This document shows positions 16,555 through 24,359 of a stretch of 64,000 bases of DNA, one piece after another. Made by a program: the position numbers and the translations under genes. The first letter of the stretch is position 1. Each line of letters opens with the position of its first letter. Location: assembly GCF_034424625.1 (NCBI RefSeq), contig NZ_CP139976.1:4960001-5024000 (forward strand), given 5' to 3'. The DNA is from Janthinobacterium lividum (GTDB lineage Bacteria > Pseudomonadota > Gammaproteobacteria > Burkholderiales > Burkholderiaceae_D). The notes below the pieces were generated by a model that saw nothing but the letters and a program-made list of their open reading frames with translations, made no database searches and was not told the DNA's origin.

Positions 16555-18224
16555 AAATCAATGTCAACGAGCTGCACTCGTCGCGGGTGCTGATGTGGTC
16601 GCTGCTGGGCATCTTCATCGTCGTCACCCTGTATGCGCTGGGCGTGCGCACCCTGGTGCCGCCCGACGAAGGCCGCTACGCGGAGATGGCGCGCGAAATG
16701 TTCGTCACGGGCGACTGGATCACCACGCGCCTGAACGGCATCAAGTACTTTGAAAAACCGCCGCTGCAAACGTGGATGAATGCGCTGACCTTCGCCGCCT
16801 TCGGCCTGGGCGAATGGCAGGCCCGTTTGTGGACCGGCCTGTGCGGCATCATCGGCGTGTGCATGACGGCCTACGCGGGCAAGAAAGTGTTCGGCCCGCG
16901 CGTGGGACTGTATGCGGGCCTGGTGCTGGCGTCGAGCCTGTTCTGGCTCGCTTCCGGCCAGATCAATTCGCTGGACATGGGCCTGTCGGGCATGATGACC
17001 CTCACCATGGGCAGCCTGCTGATCGCCCAGCGCGACGACGCCACGGCGCTTGAACGGCGCAACTGGATGCTGGCCTGCTGGGCCGCCATGGCGCTGGCCG
17101 TGCTGGCCAAGGGCCTGATCGGCATCGTGCTGCCGGGCGCCGTGCTGGTGCTGTATTCGCTGTGTGCGCGCGACTGGCGCATCTGGACGCGTTTGCATCT
17201 GGTCAAGGGCTTGCTGGTGTTCTTTGCCATCGCCACGCCGTGGTTCGTGCTGGTCGCCCTGCGCAATCCGGAACAGCCGCATTTCTTCTTCATCCATGAG
17301 CATTTCCAGCGCTTCCTGATGAAGGGCCACAAGCGCGAAGGGGCCTGGTATTACTTCCTGGTGCTGCTCATTCCCGGCATCCTGCCGTGGATAGGCGTGC
17401 TGCCGCAAAGCCTGGCCGCCGCCTTCCAGCGCCAGGAAGGCGCCTTCCAGCCCCGCTTGATGCTGCTGGTCTGGGCCGTCTTCATTTTCTTCTTCTTCAG
17501 CTATTCGACCTCGAAGCTGCCTGGCTACATCGTGCCCATCTTCCCGGCGCTGGCCCTGCTGGTGGCGCTGTACCTGGAATCGGCCTCGCGCCGCCAGCGC
17601 ATGCTGGCCGCCGGCCTGCTGTGCGTGCTGGGCGCGGCCGTCCTGATCGGCGGACCGATCGCCTTTGGCAAGGCCAGCGCGCGCGACGCGGAAGCCTTGA
17701 TCGCGCTCAAGGGATACCAGCCATGGTTGATGGCGGCCGGCTTCTTCGCCCTGGCCGGTGGCGCCCTGGCCTTGCTGCATGCGCGCCAGCTGCGCCGCGA
17801 CATGACGGTGCTGACCATCGCCGGCGCCGGCTTCCTGGCCACGCACTGCATCCTGGCCGGCTCCGAACTGTATGGCCAGAACCGCGCGGGCACCGACATG
17901 CTGCCGCAGATCCAGGCCGAACTGACGGCCGATACCAAGCTCTATTCGGTCGGCATCTATGAACAGTCGCTGACATACTACCTGCAGCGGCCCGTGATCC
18001 TCGTCGATTACTGGGATGAGTTCACGTTTGGCCTGAAACAGCAGCCCGAGCTGTCCATCCCGAGCATCGAGACTTTCATCACGCAATGGACGAACGATGC
18101 CAACGCCGGCGTGCGCGACATGGCGATTATCAGCCTGTACCGTTACAAGGAATTGCAGGAGCGTGGCGTGCCCATGCGTGTCATTGCCAAGGATGCGCGC
18201 CGCATGGTCATTGCCAACAAATAA
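16551..18224 (+). CDS. ArnT-like glycosyltransferase family 39 protein
   Basis: 557 residues, a polytopic inner-membrane protein with 10-12 predicted helices. The first periplasmic loop has PPDEGRYAEMAREM, GDW and GIKYFEKPPLQTWM, the conserved catalytic loop of ArnT/PMT-like enzymes with the essential Asp-Glu. ArnT transfers 4-amino-4-deoxy-L-arabinose from undecaprenyl phosphate to lipid A, which lowers binding of polymyxins. The arn genes that follow support this substrate. A 206-bp gap separates it from arnB, so an internal promoter is possible. Confidence 0.85.
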   Translation: MKINVNELHSSRVLMWSLLGIFIVVTLYALGVRTLVPPDEGRYAEMAREMFVTGDWITTRLNGIKYFEKPPLQTWMNALTFAAFGLGEWQARLWTGLCGIIGVCMTAYAGKKVFGPRVGLYAGLVLASSLFWLASGQINSLDMGLSGMMTLTMGSLLIAQRDDATALERRNWMLACWAAMALAVLAKGLIGIVLPGAVLVLYSLCARDWRIWTRLHLVKGLLVFFAIATPWFVLVALRNPEQPHFFFIHEHFQRFLMKGHKREGAWYYFLVLLIPGILPWIGVLPQSLAAAFQRQEGAFQPRLMLLVWAVFIFFFFSYSTSKLPGYIVPIFPALALLVALYLESASRRQRMLAAGLLCVLGAAVLIGGPIAFGKASARDAEALIALKGYQPWLMAAGFFALAGGALALLHARQLRRDMTVLTIAGAGFLATHCILAGSELYGQNRAGTDMLPQIQAELTADTKLYSVGIYEQSLTYYLQRPVILVDYWDEFTFGLKQQPELSIPSIETFITQWTNDANAGVRDMAIISLYRYKELQERGVPMRVIAKDARRMVIANK

Positions 18225-18430
18225 ATGTTTAAAGGGGCGCGAGGCAGTATGGATCGCGCCCCCGGCCAGCTTGCCCCGCCCCCGCATCAGCAGGATTTTT
18301 CACCGCTGAACCGGCTGCGCCGCCGTACTGACGATATAAAATAGCCATGCCTGCCAGCGGCCATTGACCGCACTGGCAGCCTCGGCAACGCCGATACCCT
18401 GACACAATACAGATCCAAGAACTGCGCCCC

Positions 18431-19567
18431 ATGACCTCTACCCTGCCCTTTTTGCCATTTTCCAAACCCACCATCGATGAAGCGACCATCGCCGCCGTCG
18501 GCGAAGTGCTGCGCTCGGGCTGGATCACCAGCGGCCCGAAAGTGCAGGCATTCGAAGCCCAGCTGTCCGAGTATTTCGGCGGGCGTCCCGTGCGCACCTT
18601 CAATTCGGGCACGTGCACCATGGAAATCGCGCTGCGCATCGCCGGCATCGGCCCCGGCGACGAAGTCATCACCACGCCCGTGTCGTGGGTAGCGACAGCC
18701 AACGTCATCATCGAGGTGGGCGCCACGCCCGTGTTTGCCGACATCGATCCCGTCACGCGGAATATCGACCTCGACAAGCTGGAAGCGGCCATCACCCCGC
18801 GTACGAAGGCCATCATCCCCGTCTACCTGTCCGGCTTGCCCGTCGACATGGACCGCCTGTATGCGATTGCTGAAAAGTACAATTTAAGGGTCGTGGAAGA
18901 CGCGGCGCAAGCATTCGGCTCCACCTGGAAGGGCAAGCGCATCGGCGCGTTTGGCGACTTCGTCTCGTTCAGCTTCCAGGCCAACAAGAACATCACCACG
19001 GGTGAAGGCGGCTGCCTCGTCCTCAACAATCTGGAAGAAGCGAAGCTGGCCGAGAAATACCGGCTGCAGGGCGTCACGCGCAGCGGCGTCGACGGCATCG
19101 ACGTCGATGTACTGGGCGGCAAATACAACATGAGCGACATCATGGCCGCCATCGGCCTGGGCCAGTTCGCCAATATCGACGCGATCACGGCCCACCGCCG
19201 CGCGCTGGCACGCCACTATTTCGCGCAATTCGGCAGCGACTTCGAAGCGCAGAGCGGCGCCCAGCTGCCCGTGCAGGACTTTGAAAACAGCAACTGGCAT
19301 TTGTTCCAGATCATCCTGCCCGACAATGGCCCCGGCACGCGTGCCGCCTTCATGCAGCAAATGGCGCAGCAGAACGTGGGAACGGGCTATCATTACGCAC
19401 CGATCCACCTGTTTACCATGTACCGCGAACGCGGCTTTACCGAAGGCATGTTCCCCGTCTCGGAAAAGATCGGCCGCCTGACCGTGACCTTGCCGATGTT
19501 CTACGCCATGACGACACAGGACGTGGAACGCGCCGTCGCCACCGTCAAATCCATTCTCATCAAATGA
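18431..19567 (+). CDS. arnB: UDP-4-amino-4-deoxy-L-arabinose aminotransferase, ArnB-like
   Basis: 378 residues of the DegT/DnrJ/EryC1/StrS PLP aminotransferase family. Seen in order: FSKPTIDEATIAAVGEV-type N-terminus, GSG/RTFNSGTCTMEIAL, VVEDAAQAFGSTW with the PLP Asp, and FSFQANKNITTGEGG with the Schiff-base Lys. ArnB converts UDP-4-keto-arabinose to the amino sugar. The stop overlaps the next start by 4 bases. The order arnB-arnC-formyltransferase-decarboxylase-arnD fits the aminoarabinose pathway rather than O-antigen sugar synthesis. Confidence 0.88.
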   Translation: MTSTLPFLPFSKPTIDEATIAAVGEVLRSGWITSGPKVQAFEAQLSEYFGGRPVRTFNSGTCTMEIALRIAGIGPGDEVITTPVSWVATANVIIEVGATPVFADIDPVTRNIDLDKLEAAITPRTKAIIPVYLSGLPVDMDRLYAIAEKYNLRVVEDAAQAFGSTWKGKRIGAFGDFVSFSFQANKNITTGEGGCLVLNNLEEAKLAEKYRLQGVTRSGVDGIDVDVLGGKYNMSDIMAAIGLGQFANIDAITAHRRALARHYFAQFGSDFEAQSGAQLPVQDFENSNWHLFQIILPDNGPGTRAAFMQQMAQQNVGTGYHYAPIHLFTMYRERGFTEGMFPVSEKIGRLTVTLPMFYAMTTQDVERAVATVKSILIK

Positions 19568-20574
19568 GCAGCGCGCCGATGAAACCTGAACTGTCCATTA
19601 TCATTCCAATCTACAACGAGCAGGATGGCCTGGCCAGCCTGTTCGCCCGCCTGTATCCGGCCCTCGATGCCCTGCAGACGAGCTACGAGATCATCTTTGT
19701 CAATGATGGCAGCCGCGACAATTCGGTGGCCATCCTGGCGGAACAGTTCCGCCAGCGCCCCGACGTCACGCGCGTAGTCTTGTTCAACGGTAATTATGGC
19801 CAGCACATGGCCATCCTGGCCGGCTTTGAAGCTTCGCGCGGGCAAATCATGGTCACGCTCGATGCCGACCTGCAGAATCCGCCCGAAGAAATCGGCAACC
19901 TGGTGGCAAAGATGCGCGAAGGCTACGATTACGTGGGCTCGATCCGGCGCAAGCGGCAAGATTCCGCCTGGCGCACCCTGGCGTCGAAGATGATGAACCG
20001 GCTGCGCGAGCGCATCACCAACATCAAGATCACGGACCAGGGCAACATGCTGCGCGCGTACGGCCGCAACGTGATCGACCTGGTCAACCAGTGCGCCGAA
20101 GTCAACACCTTCGTTCCCGCCCTGGCCTACACGTTTGCCCGCAAGCCCACGGAAATTACCGTCGAGCACGAGGAACGCTCGGCCGGCGAGTCGAAATACT
20201 CGCTGTACAGCCTGATCCGCCTCAATTTCGACCTGGTCACGGGCTTTTCGCTGATTCCCCTGCAAATCTTTTCGATGCTGGGCATGCTGCTGTCATTCAG
20301 TTCGGCCCTGCTGGTGATCTATCTGCTGGCGCGCCGCTTCCTGTTCGGCGCCGAGGCGCAGGGCGTGTTCACCCTGTTCGCCATCGCCTTCTTCCTGATG
20401 GGCGTGATCCTGTTCGGCATCGGCCTCGTGGGCGAATACGTGGGACGCATCTTCCAGCAAGTGCGCGCCCGTCCCCGCTACGTGGTGCAAACCATCTTGC
20501 AGGACGGCATGGCCCAGGCGGAAGCCGAGGCGCCATCGTACGTGCGCCTGGAAAAGCGCCAGGTGGGCCGCTGA
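19564..20574 (+). CDS. arnC: Undecaprenyl-phosphate 4-deoxy-4-formamido-L-arabinose transferase, ArnC-like
   Basis: 336 residues, family 2 glycosyltransferase. The cytosolic domain begins LSIIIPIYNEQDGL and contains FVNDGSRDNS and VTLDADLQNPPEE, the nucleotide-sugar/metal Asp motifs. Two membrane helices lie at about 232-300 (LIPLQIFSMLGMLL, FAIAFFLMGVILFGIGLVG). ArnC loads the formylated amino sugar onto undecaprenyl phosphate. The GTG/ATG choice is simple: the ATG at 19564 overlaps the arnB stop (ATGA). An internal ATG at 19579 is an alternative. Confidence 0.9.
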   Translation: MSSAPMKPELSIIIPIYNEQDGLASLFARLYPALDALQTSYEIIFVNDGSRDNSVAILAEQFRQRPDVTRVVLFNGNYGQHMAILAGFEASRGQIMVTLDADLQNPPEEIGNLVAKMREGYDYVGSIRRKRQDSAWRTLASKMMNRLRERITNIKITDQGNMLRAYGRNVIDLVNQCAEVNTFVPALAYTFARKPTEITVEHEERSAGESKYSLYSLIRLNFDLVTGFSLIPLQIFSMLGMLLSFSSALLVIYLLARRFLFGAEAQGVFTLFAIAFFLMGVILFGIGLVGEYVGRIFQQVRARPRYVVQTILQDGMAQAEAEAPSYVRLEKRQVGR

Positions 20575-21491
20575 TGGGCGCCCCGCGCGCCGTCGTCTTC
20601 GGCTACCACAATGTGGGCGTGCGCTGCATCAAGGTGCTGCTGGCCGGTGGCGTCGATATCGCCCTGGTCGTCACGCACGAAGACAGCCCCACGGAAAACC
20701 TGTGGTTCGAGTCCGTCGCCAGCCTGTGCCAGGCCGAAGGCATCCCGTACATCACGCCCGGCGATCCGCGCGCGCCCGAGCTGCTGGCGCAAGTGCAGGC
20801 GGCAGCGCCGGACATGCTGTTCAGCTTTTACTACCGCCACATGCTGCCCGCCAGCATCCTGGAAGTCGCGCCCGCCTACAATATGCACGGCTCGCTGCTG
20901 CCGCAGTTCCGCGGCCGCGCACCCGTCAACTGGGCCGTGCTGCATGGCGCCCCGCAAACGGGCGCCACCCTGCATGAAATGACGGTCAAGCCCGATGCCG
21001 GCGCCATCGTCGCGCAAACGGCCGTGCCCATCCTGCCCGATGACACGGCCTTCGAAGTCTTCGGCAAAGTCACCGTGGCGGCGGAACAAACCCTGTGGAA
21101 CGTGCTGCCGGCCTTGCTGGACGGCACGGCGCCACGCCAGCTCAACGATTTGCGCCAGGGCGGCTACTTTGGCGGGCGCAAGCCGGAAGACGGCCGCATC
21201 GACTGGAAGTTACCCGCGCAGCAGGTGTACAACCTGCACCGGGCCGTCGCGCCGCCCTATCCCGGCGCCTTCACCGAAGTCAACGATGTCATTTACACCA
21301 TCGAAAAAGCCCGCTTGAGCAAGCATTCCGCAGGAAGTTTGCCACCGGGCTTGGCGGTAGTGGATAATTGCATCTTTGGCGTCTGCGGAGACGGCCGCAT
21401 GCTGGCCATTTCCGCGCTGAGGGCTGCCGGGGAGCCGATTTCGGCTCAGCAATTGCAAGCAAGTCTGACCACCCGCGTCAGCACACACTGA
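20574..21491 (+). CDS. UDP-aminoarabinose formyltransferase (ArnA N-terminal domain as a free protein)
   Basis: 305 residues. The ATG at 20574 overlaps the arnC stop (TGATG); a longer frame back to 20091 lies inside arnC and is a shadow. The catalytic Asn-His-Asp triad of formyltetrahydrofolate-dependent formyltransferases is visible in YNMHGSLLPQFRGRAPVNW and MTVKPDAGAIVAQ, followed by a C-terminal OB-like subdomain. In E. coli this activity is the N-terminal half of bifunctional ArnA; here it is a separate gene. It N-formylates UDP-aminoarabinose before transfer by ArnC. Confidence 0.88.
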   Translation: MGAPRAVVFGYHNVGVRCIKVLLAGGVDIALVVTHEDSPTENLWFESVASLCQAEGIPYITPGDPRAPELLAQVQAAAPDMLFSFYYRHMLPASILEVAPAYNMHGSLLPQFRGRAPVNWAVLHGAPQTGATLHEMTVKPDAGAIVAQTAVPILPDDTAFEVFGKVTVAAEQTLWNVLPALLDGTAPRQLNDLRQGGYFGGRKPEDGRIDWKLPAQQVYNLHRAVAPPYPGAFTEVNDVIYTIEKARLSKHSAGSLPPGLAVVDNCIFGVCGDGRMLAISALRAAGEPISAQQLQASLTTRVSTH

Positions 21492-21512
21492 TATCACTCA
21501 AGAGAATCTCAC

Positions 21513-22565
21513 ATGAAAAAAGTCCTCATCTTAGGCGTCAACGGCTTCATCGGCCACCACCTGTCCAAGCGCATCCTGGAAACCACCGACTGGCATGTCT
21601 ACGGCATGGACATGAACACGGACCGCATCACGGAATTGCTGGAAGATGACAACTACAAGTCGCGCATGCACTTCTTCGAAGGCGACATCACGATCAACAA
21701 GGAATGGGTCGAGTACCACGTCAAGAAGTGCGATGTGATCCTGCCGCTGGTGGCCATCGCCACGCCGTCGACCTACGTCAAGCAGCCGCTGCGCGTCTTC
21801 GAACTGGACTTCGAAGCCAACCTGCCCATCGTCCGCTCGGCCGCCAAGTACGGCAAGCACCTGGTCTTCCCGTCGACCTCGGAAGTGTATGGCATGTGCC
21901 ATGACGAGGAATTTGATCCGGAAAACTCGGAACTGATCTGCGGCCCGATCAACAAGCCGCGCTGGATCTATTCGAACGCCAAGCAGCTGATGGACCGCGT
22001 GATCTGGGGCTACGGCATGGAAGGCTTGAACTTCACCCTGTTCCGTCCATTCAACTGGATCGGCGCCGGCCTGGACTCGATCCACACGCCAAAAGAAGGT
22101 TCTTCGCGCGTGGTGACGCAATTCTTCGGCCATATCGTGCGCGGCGAGAACATCTCGCTGGTCGACGGCGGCGCGCAAAAACGCGCGTTCACCTACATCG
22201 ACGACGGCATCGATGCGCTGATGCGCATCATTGCCAACAAGAACGGCATCGCCAGCGGCAAGATCTACAACATTGGCAATCCGATCAATAACTATTCGAT
22301 CCGCGACCTGGCCGGCATGATGCTGACCCTGGCCGCCGAATACCCGGAATACGCCGAAGGCGCGAAACACGTGAAAATCGTGGAAACGACCTCGGGCGCC
22401 TACTACGGCGCTGGCTACCAGGACGTGCAAAACCGCGTGCCGAAAATCACGAATACCTGCGAAGAGCTGGGCTGGGCGCCGACTACCACCATGGCCGATT
22501 CCCTGCGCAATATTTTCGACGCCTACCGCAGCCAGGTAGCCCAAGCCAAAGCCCTGATGGATTAA
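21513..22565 (+). CDS. UDP-glucuronate C4-decarboxylase (ArnA C-terminal domain as a free protein)
   Basis: 350 residues, extended short-chain dehydrogenase fold. The NAD-binding motif GVNGFIGHHLS is at residues 8-18. The catalytic Ser-Glu appears in FPSTSEVYGMCHDEE, and Tyr/Lys in YSNAKQLMDRVIWGYG. FRPFNWIGAGLDS and the C-terminal arginine-bearing segment match the ArnA dehydrogenase domain. It oxidatively decarboxylates UDP-glucuronate to the 4-keto-pentose used by ArnB. The ATG at 21513 lies 21 bases after the formyltransferase gene. Its stop overlaps the arnD start by one base. Confidence 0.9.
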   Translation: MKKVLILGVNGFIGHHLSKRILETTDWHVYGMDMNTDRITELLEDDNYKSRMHFFEGDITINKEWVEYHVKKCDVILPLVAIATPSTYVKQPLRVFELDFEANLPIVRSAAKYGKHLVFPSTSEVYGMCHDEEFDPENSELICGPINKPRWIYSNAKQLMDRVIWGYGMEGLNFTLFRPFNWIGAGLDSIHTPKEGSSRVVTQFFGHIVRGENISLVDGGAQKRAFTYIDDGIDALMRIIANKNGIASGKIYNIGNPINNYSIRDLAGMMLTLAAEYPEYAEGAKHVKIVETTSGAYYGAGYQDVQNRVPKITNTCEELGWAPTTTMADSLRNIFDAYRSQVAQAKALMD

Positions 22566-23524
22566 TGTTGAGCAAGCCGTTCCTGACCCTGAAAATCGAC
22601 GTCGATACCTATCGCGGCACCCGTGAAGGCATGGGCAATCTGGTGCGCATGCTGGCCGCGCACCAGGCCAAGGCCACCTTTCTGTTCTCGCTGGGCCCCG
22701 ACCACACAGGCTGGGCCCTGCGGCGCGCCTTGCGGCCCGGCTTTTTCAGCAAGGTGTCGCGCACCTCGGTGGTCGAACACTACGGCTTGAAAACATTGAT
22801 GTACGGCACCTTGCTGCCGGGACCCGATATCGGCAAGCTGTGCGCGGCGCAATTGCGCGCCGTGCGCGATGCCGGTTTCGAGTGCGGCATCCACACCTGG
22901 GATCACACCCTGTGGCAAGACAACGTGGCCAAGCGCAACGCCGCCTGGACCATCAACATGATGCGCAAGGCCGCCAACCGCTACGAACAGGTGTTTGGCA
23001 CCAAGCCGCACACGCACGGCGCGGCCGGCTGGCAAATGAATGTCAGCGCCTTTGTCGAACACGACACGGCCGGCTACCGTTTTGCCTCCGATGGCCGCGC
23101 CATGCTCGACGCGCGCGGTGCCATGGTGCATCCTGGCAATGGCCCACACCGCGTGCGCAACGGCAACACCATCCTGCAATGCGTGCAATTGCCTACCACC
23201 CTGCCCACCCTGGATGAATTGCTGGGCTGCGAAATCGACGGCAAACTGATCACAACGAGCAATGTTGCCGCGCATATATTGTCGCTGACGGCGGACAATC
23301 CCCGCGATCACGTATATACCTTGCATGCGGAACTTGAAGGACAGAAACTCGCCCCCATTTTCGAACAACTGCTGGCTGGCTGGAAAGCCCAGGGCTACCA
23401 GTTTGCAGCGATGGGCGATTATTATGAAAAGATAAAAAATACGGACTTGCCCGTTTGTCCCGTCACCTGGGATGAGTTGCCAGGCCGTTCGGGACGCCTG
23501 ATTGTGCAGGGCAAAGCGGCCTGA
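22565..23524 (+). CDS. arnD: 4-deoxy-4-formamidoarabinose-phosphoundecaprenol deformylase, ArnD-like
   Basis: 319 residues, polysaccharide-deacetylase (NodB) fold. KIDVDTYRGTREGM carries the first Asp of the metal site, and GFECGIHTWDHTLWQ the His pair. It removes the formyl group from the lipid-linked sugar before ArnT uses it. The start ATG overlaps the preceding stop (TAATG). Last gene of the arn block; the periplasm-facing flippase genes arnE/arnF are not found after it or elsewhere in the window. Confidence 0.9.
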   Translation: MLSKPFLTLKIDVDTYRGTREGMGNLVRMLAAHQAKATFLFSLGPDHTGWALRRALRPGFFSKVSRTSVVEHYGLKTLMYGTLLPGPDIGKLCAAQLRAVRDAGFECGIHTWDHTLWQDNVAKRNAAWTINMMRKAANRYEQVFGTKPHTHGAAGWQMNVSAFVEHDTAGYRFASDGRAMLDARGAMVHPGNGPHRVRNGNTILQCVQLPTTLPTLDELLGCEIDGKLITTSNVAAHILSLTADNPRDHVYTLHAELEGQKLAPIFEQLLAGWKAQGYQFAAMGDYYEKIKNTDLPVCPVTWDELPGRSGRLIVQGKAA

Positions 23525-23598
23525 ATGCTGTATTGTTGCACCTGGATGCGTTGCCAGATTAAAAACAGCGCTGATGATCACCGTTCAGGAGAGAACCT

Positions 23599-24069
23599 GT
23601 GGCTGATAGCCAATCCCTCGTTAGCATACCCGACTTTAGCGCCGCCATGACCAGCGGCAAGACTTTTCAGTTGCTGGGCCGTCCGGCCAAGGCCACGGTG
23701 CTGTTTTTCTATCCGAAGGACAACACCCCTGGCTGCACCACGGAAAACATCGCCTTCCGCGATGCGTATTCGCAATTCGTCGCAGCCGGCGTGGAAATCT
23801 ACGGCATCAGCCGCGATTCCCTGCGCTCGCACGAAAGTTTCAAAGCCAAGCTGGAACTGCCGTTCGAGCTCATTTCCGACCCGGACGAAGCCGTTTGTCT
23901 GCTGTTTAACGTCATGAAGATGAAACAGATGTACGGCAAGACGGTCCGTGGCGTCGAGCGCAGTACGTTTGTGATTGACGCCCAGGGCCGATTGGTGAAA
24001 GAATGGAGAGGCGTGAAGGTCGCAACTCACGTGGAAGAAGTGCTGGAATTCGTAGCGCATCTGAATTGA
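23599..24069 (+). CDS. bcp: Thioredoxin-dependent peroxiredoxin, Bcp/PrxQ type
   Basis: 156 residues. The GTG start at 23599 is supported by an AGGAGAG ribosome-binding site. The peroxidatic Cys46 sits in TPGCTTEN, preceded by VLFFYPKDN, and a conserved Arg lies in the R-rich segment near VRGVERSTFV. The resolving Cys found five residues later in most PrxQ/Bcp proteins is Ile51 here, so this is a 1-Cys type or uses another Cys (near residue 103, VCLLF). It reduces hydroperoxides in the cytosol. It starts 75 bases after arnD and may have its own promoter. Confidence 0.88.
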   Translation: MADSQSLVSIPDFSAAMTSGKTFQLLGRPAKATVLFFYPKDNTPGCTTENIAFRDAYSQFVAAGVEIYGISRDSLRSHESFKAKLELPFELISDPDEAVCLLFNVMKMKQMYGKTVRGVERSTFVIDAQGRLVKEWRGVKVATHVEEVLEFVAHLN

Positions 24070-24359
24070 TCGTCCATTTTTGATCCAATGCGCGTTGTCG
24101 GCTTCCAGCGAGCCTGGTTCAACCGCAGTTCAGTTCACGGTACCTATCGCCATTTTGAGTCAACGAAGCGCCTCCATCCACTCCGCCAGGCGGGCATGCA
24201 GCCCGTCGATGGCGTCCATGACCGGCCATGCTGCCGGCCTTCCGGCAGTTACTCGTCCTGTAGCATTGTTGTTCCCCCGCATCCACCCCATGAGAAGTGC
24301 CGCCAGAAGCTGGCTGCCCATGGGCGATTCATTCCAGAAATTTTTTGATTGAGATCCTG

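Noticed and set aside
20091..20573. N-terminal extension of the formyltransferase frame
   Set aside because: It lies wholly inside arnC in another frame; the ATG at 20574 with TGATG coupling opens the conserved fold.
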